DNA from: a bacterium
GTDB lineage: Bacteria; Patescibacteria; Microgenomatia; Levybacterales; GWA1-39-11
Reading direction: 5' to 3'
DNA: 5,431 bases
Assembly (NCBI GenBank): GCA_021825285.1
Contig: JAKAHW010000074.1
Coordinates: 1 to 5,431 of the forward strand
The notes under the pieces were generated by a model. That model had not been told where the DNA came from. It saw nothing but the letters and a program-made list of their open reading frames with translations, and searched no databases. Each line of letters starts with the position of its first letter. Position 1 is the stretch's first letter. Positions 4,801 through 5,431 of the stretch are shown in pieces. The position numbers and the translations under genes were made by a program.

Positions 4801-5431
4801 ATGGAAAGAACCGTAATTGTTAAGTGTTTGGAGTCTATTGGAAACAAAGTTTTATTAAAAGGTTGGGTTGAAAGAGTGAGGTCTCATGGGAAACTCGCAT
4901 TCTTGGATTTAAGGGATATGTCCGGAACCATTCAGGTTGGAGCTTTTGGTGAAGAATTAGCCTCAAAAGTTGCCGCACTTAATGTTCAGGATGTGGTTGA
5001 AATAGAAGGTTTGGTAAAGGCTCGTGAAGAAAAATACATAAACAAAAATAATCCTGTCGGAACAATTGAATTAGAGCTTGAAAAAGTGAAAGTTATTTCA
5101 AAAGCAGAAGAAATGCCTTTTGATATGGGAGGGAAAGAATTGAACCTTGAGCTTCCAACGCTTCTTGATTATAGATCTTTGAGCTTAAGACACGAAACAG
5201 TAAGAAAAATTTTTGTGGTTCAGGCAGCGCTCGCAGAGGAATTTAGAAATGCAGCAAAAAAGCTTAAATGTATAGAGGTTTTTGTTCCTACAATTGCCGC
5301 GGGAGCAACTGAAGGAGGCGCTGAAGTTTTTGAAGTTGATTATTTTGGACATAAAGCCTTTATGACCCAAAGCCCGCAGCTTTACAAGCAAGTCATGGTA
5401 AGTGTTTTTGAAAGGGTTTTTACAATAGCAA
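4801..5431 (+). CDS. aspS: Aspartyl-tRNA synthetase, archaeal (non-discriminating-like) type, N-terminal part
   Basis: The frame is open from ATG 4801 through the window edge (210 codons visible; a full enzyme of this type is about 430). AspRS charges tRNA-Asp with aspartate; non-discriminating forms also charge tRNA-Asn for conversion by GatCAB. Residues 16-100 form the OB-fold anticodon-binding domain, with KGWVERVRSHGKLAFLDLRD (20-39). LLDYRSLSLRHE (121-132) opens the catalytic domain, EVFVPTIAAGATEGGAEVF (159-177) is the motif 1 region with its conserved Pro163, and TQSPQLYKQ (189-197) is the aspartate-specificity loop that separates AspRS from AsnRS. Going from this loop to a catalytic core without an intervening insertion fits the short archaeal-type enzyme rather than the roughly 590-residue bacterial type with its GAD domain, but motifs 2 and 3 are off the window. 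No SD is present; transcription probably starts at the ATG. Confidence 0.92.
   Translation, partial: MERTVIVKCLESIGNKVLLKGWVERVRSHGKLAFLDLRDMSGTIQVGAFGEELASKVAALNVQDVVEIEGLVKAREEKYINKNNPVGTIELELEKVKVISKAEEMPFDMGGKELNLELPTLLDYRSLSLRHETVRKIFVVQAALAEEFRNAAKKLKCIEVFVPTIAAGATEGGAEVFEVDYFGHKAFMTQSPQLYKQVMVSVFERVFTIA

Noticed and set aside
5185..5391. Minus-strand ORF of 68 codons opposite aspS
   Set aside because: It is antisense to the AspRS motif 1 and specificity-loop region, with the Cys/Phe/Asn-rich composition of a mirror frame.

Overview
The window is AT-rich, densely packed bacterial DNA made up mostly of housekeeping genes. Small proteins, very short or absent intergenic gaps, several starts without a Shine-Dalgarno (SD) sequence, and an archaeal-type aspartyl-tRNA synthetase point to a candidate-phyla-radiation bacterium (Patescibacteria, perhaps the Microgenomates side). 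That placement is inferred from style and gene content, since no rRNA or marker phylogeny is available here. TGA appears to be a normal stop: the gene at 208-756 uses it, and the next gene begins directly after.

Layout. Bases 1-168 are the C-terminal end of a SecF-type export protein. A 182-residue protein resembling the gamma-glutamylcyclotransferase/AIG2 fold follows at 208-756 on the same strand. Two genes on the minus strand form an operon: cca (tRNA CCA-adding enzyme with an HD domain, 1214-2578) upstream, then yqeY (GatB/YqeY tail domain, 757-1209). The yqeY stop abuts the stop of the 208-756 gene with no base between. recJ (2605-4254, plus) is divergent from cca across only 26 bp, which hold two back-to-back extended -10 promoters. 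recJ converges on, and overlaps by 14 bp, an unrecognised 142-residue gene on the minus strand (4241-4669). A 131-bp intergenic region (4670-4800) holds divergent promoter-like elements, a 21-codon ORF with a good SD, and short repeats. From 4801 to the window edge runs the N-terminal part of an archaeal-type AspRS.

How the genes relate. Cca and AspRS both serve tRNA maturation and charging. YqeY shares a domain with the tRNA-binding end of the GatCAB amidotransferase, which would be needed if this AspRS is non-discriminating. RecJ is a DNA repair and recombination exonuclease, and SecF is part of protein export. I see no defence island, mobile element, CRISPR array, rRNA or tRNA gene. The points most worth a second look are regulatory: the 26-bp divergent promoter, a terminator-like hairpin inside the first codons of the 142-residue gene, and the small ORF before aspS.
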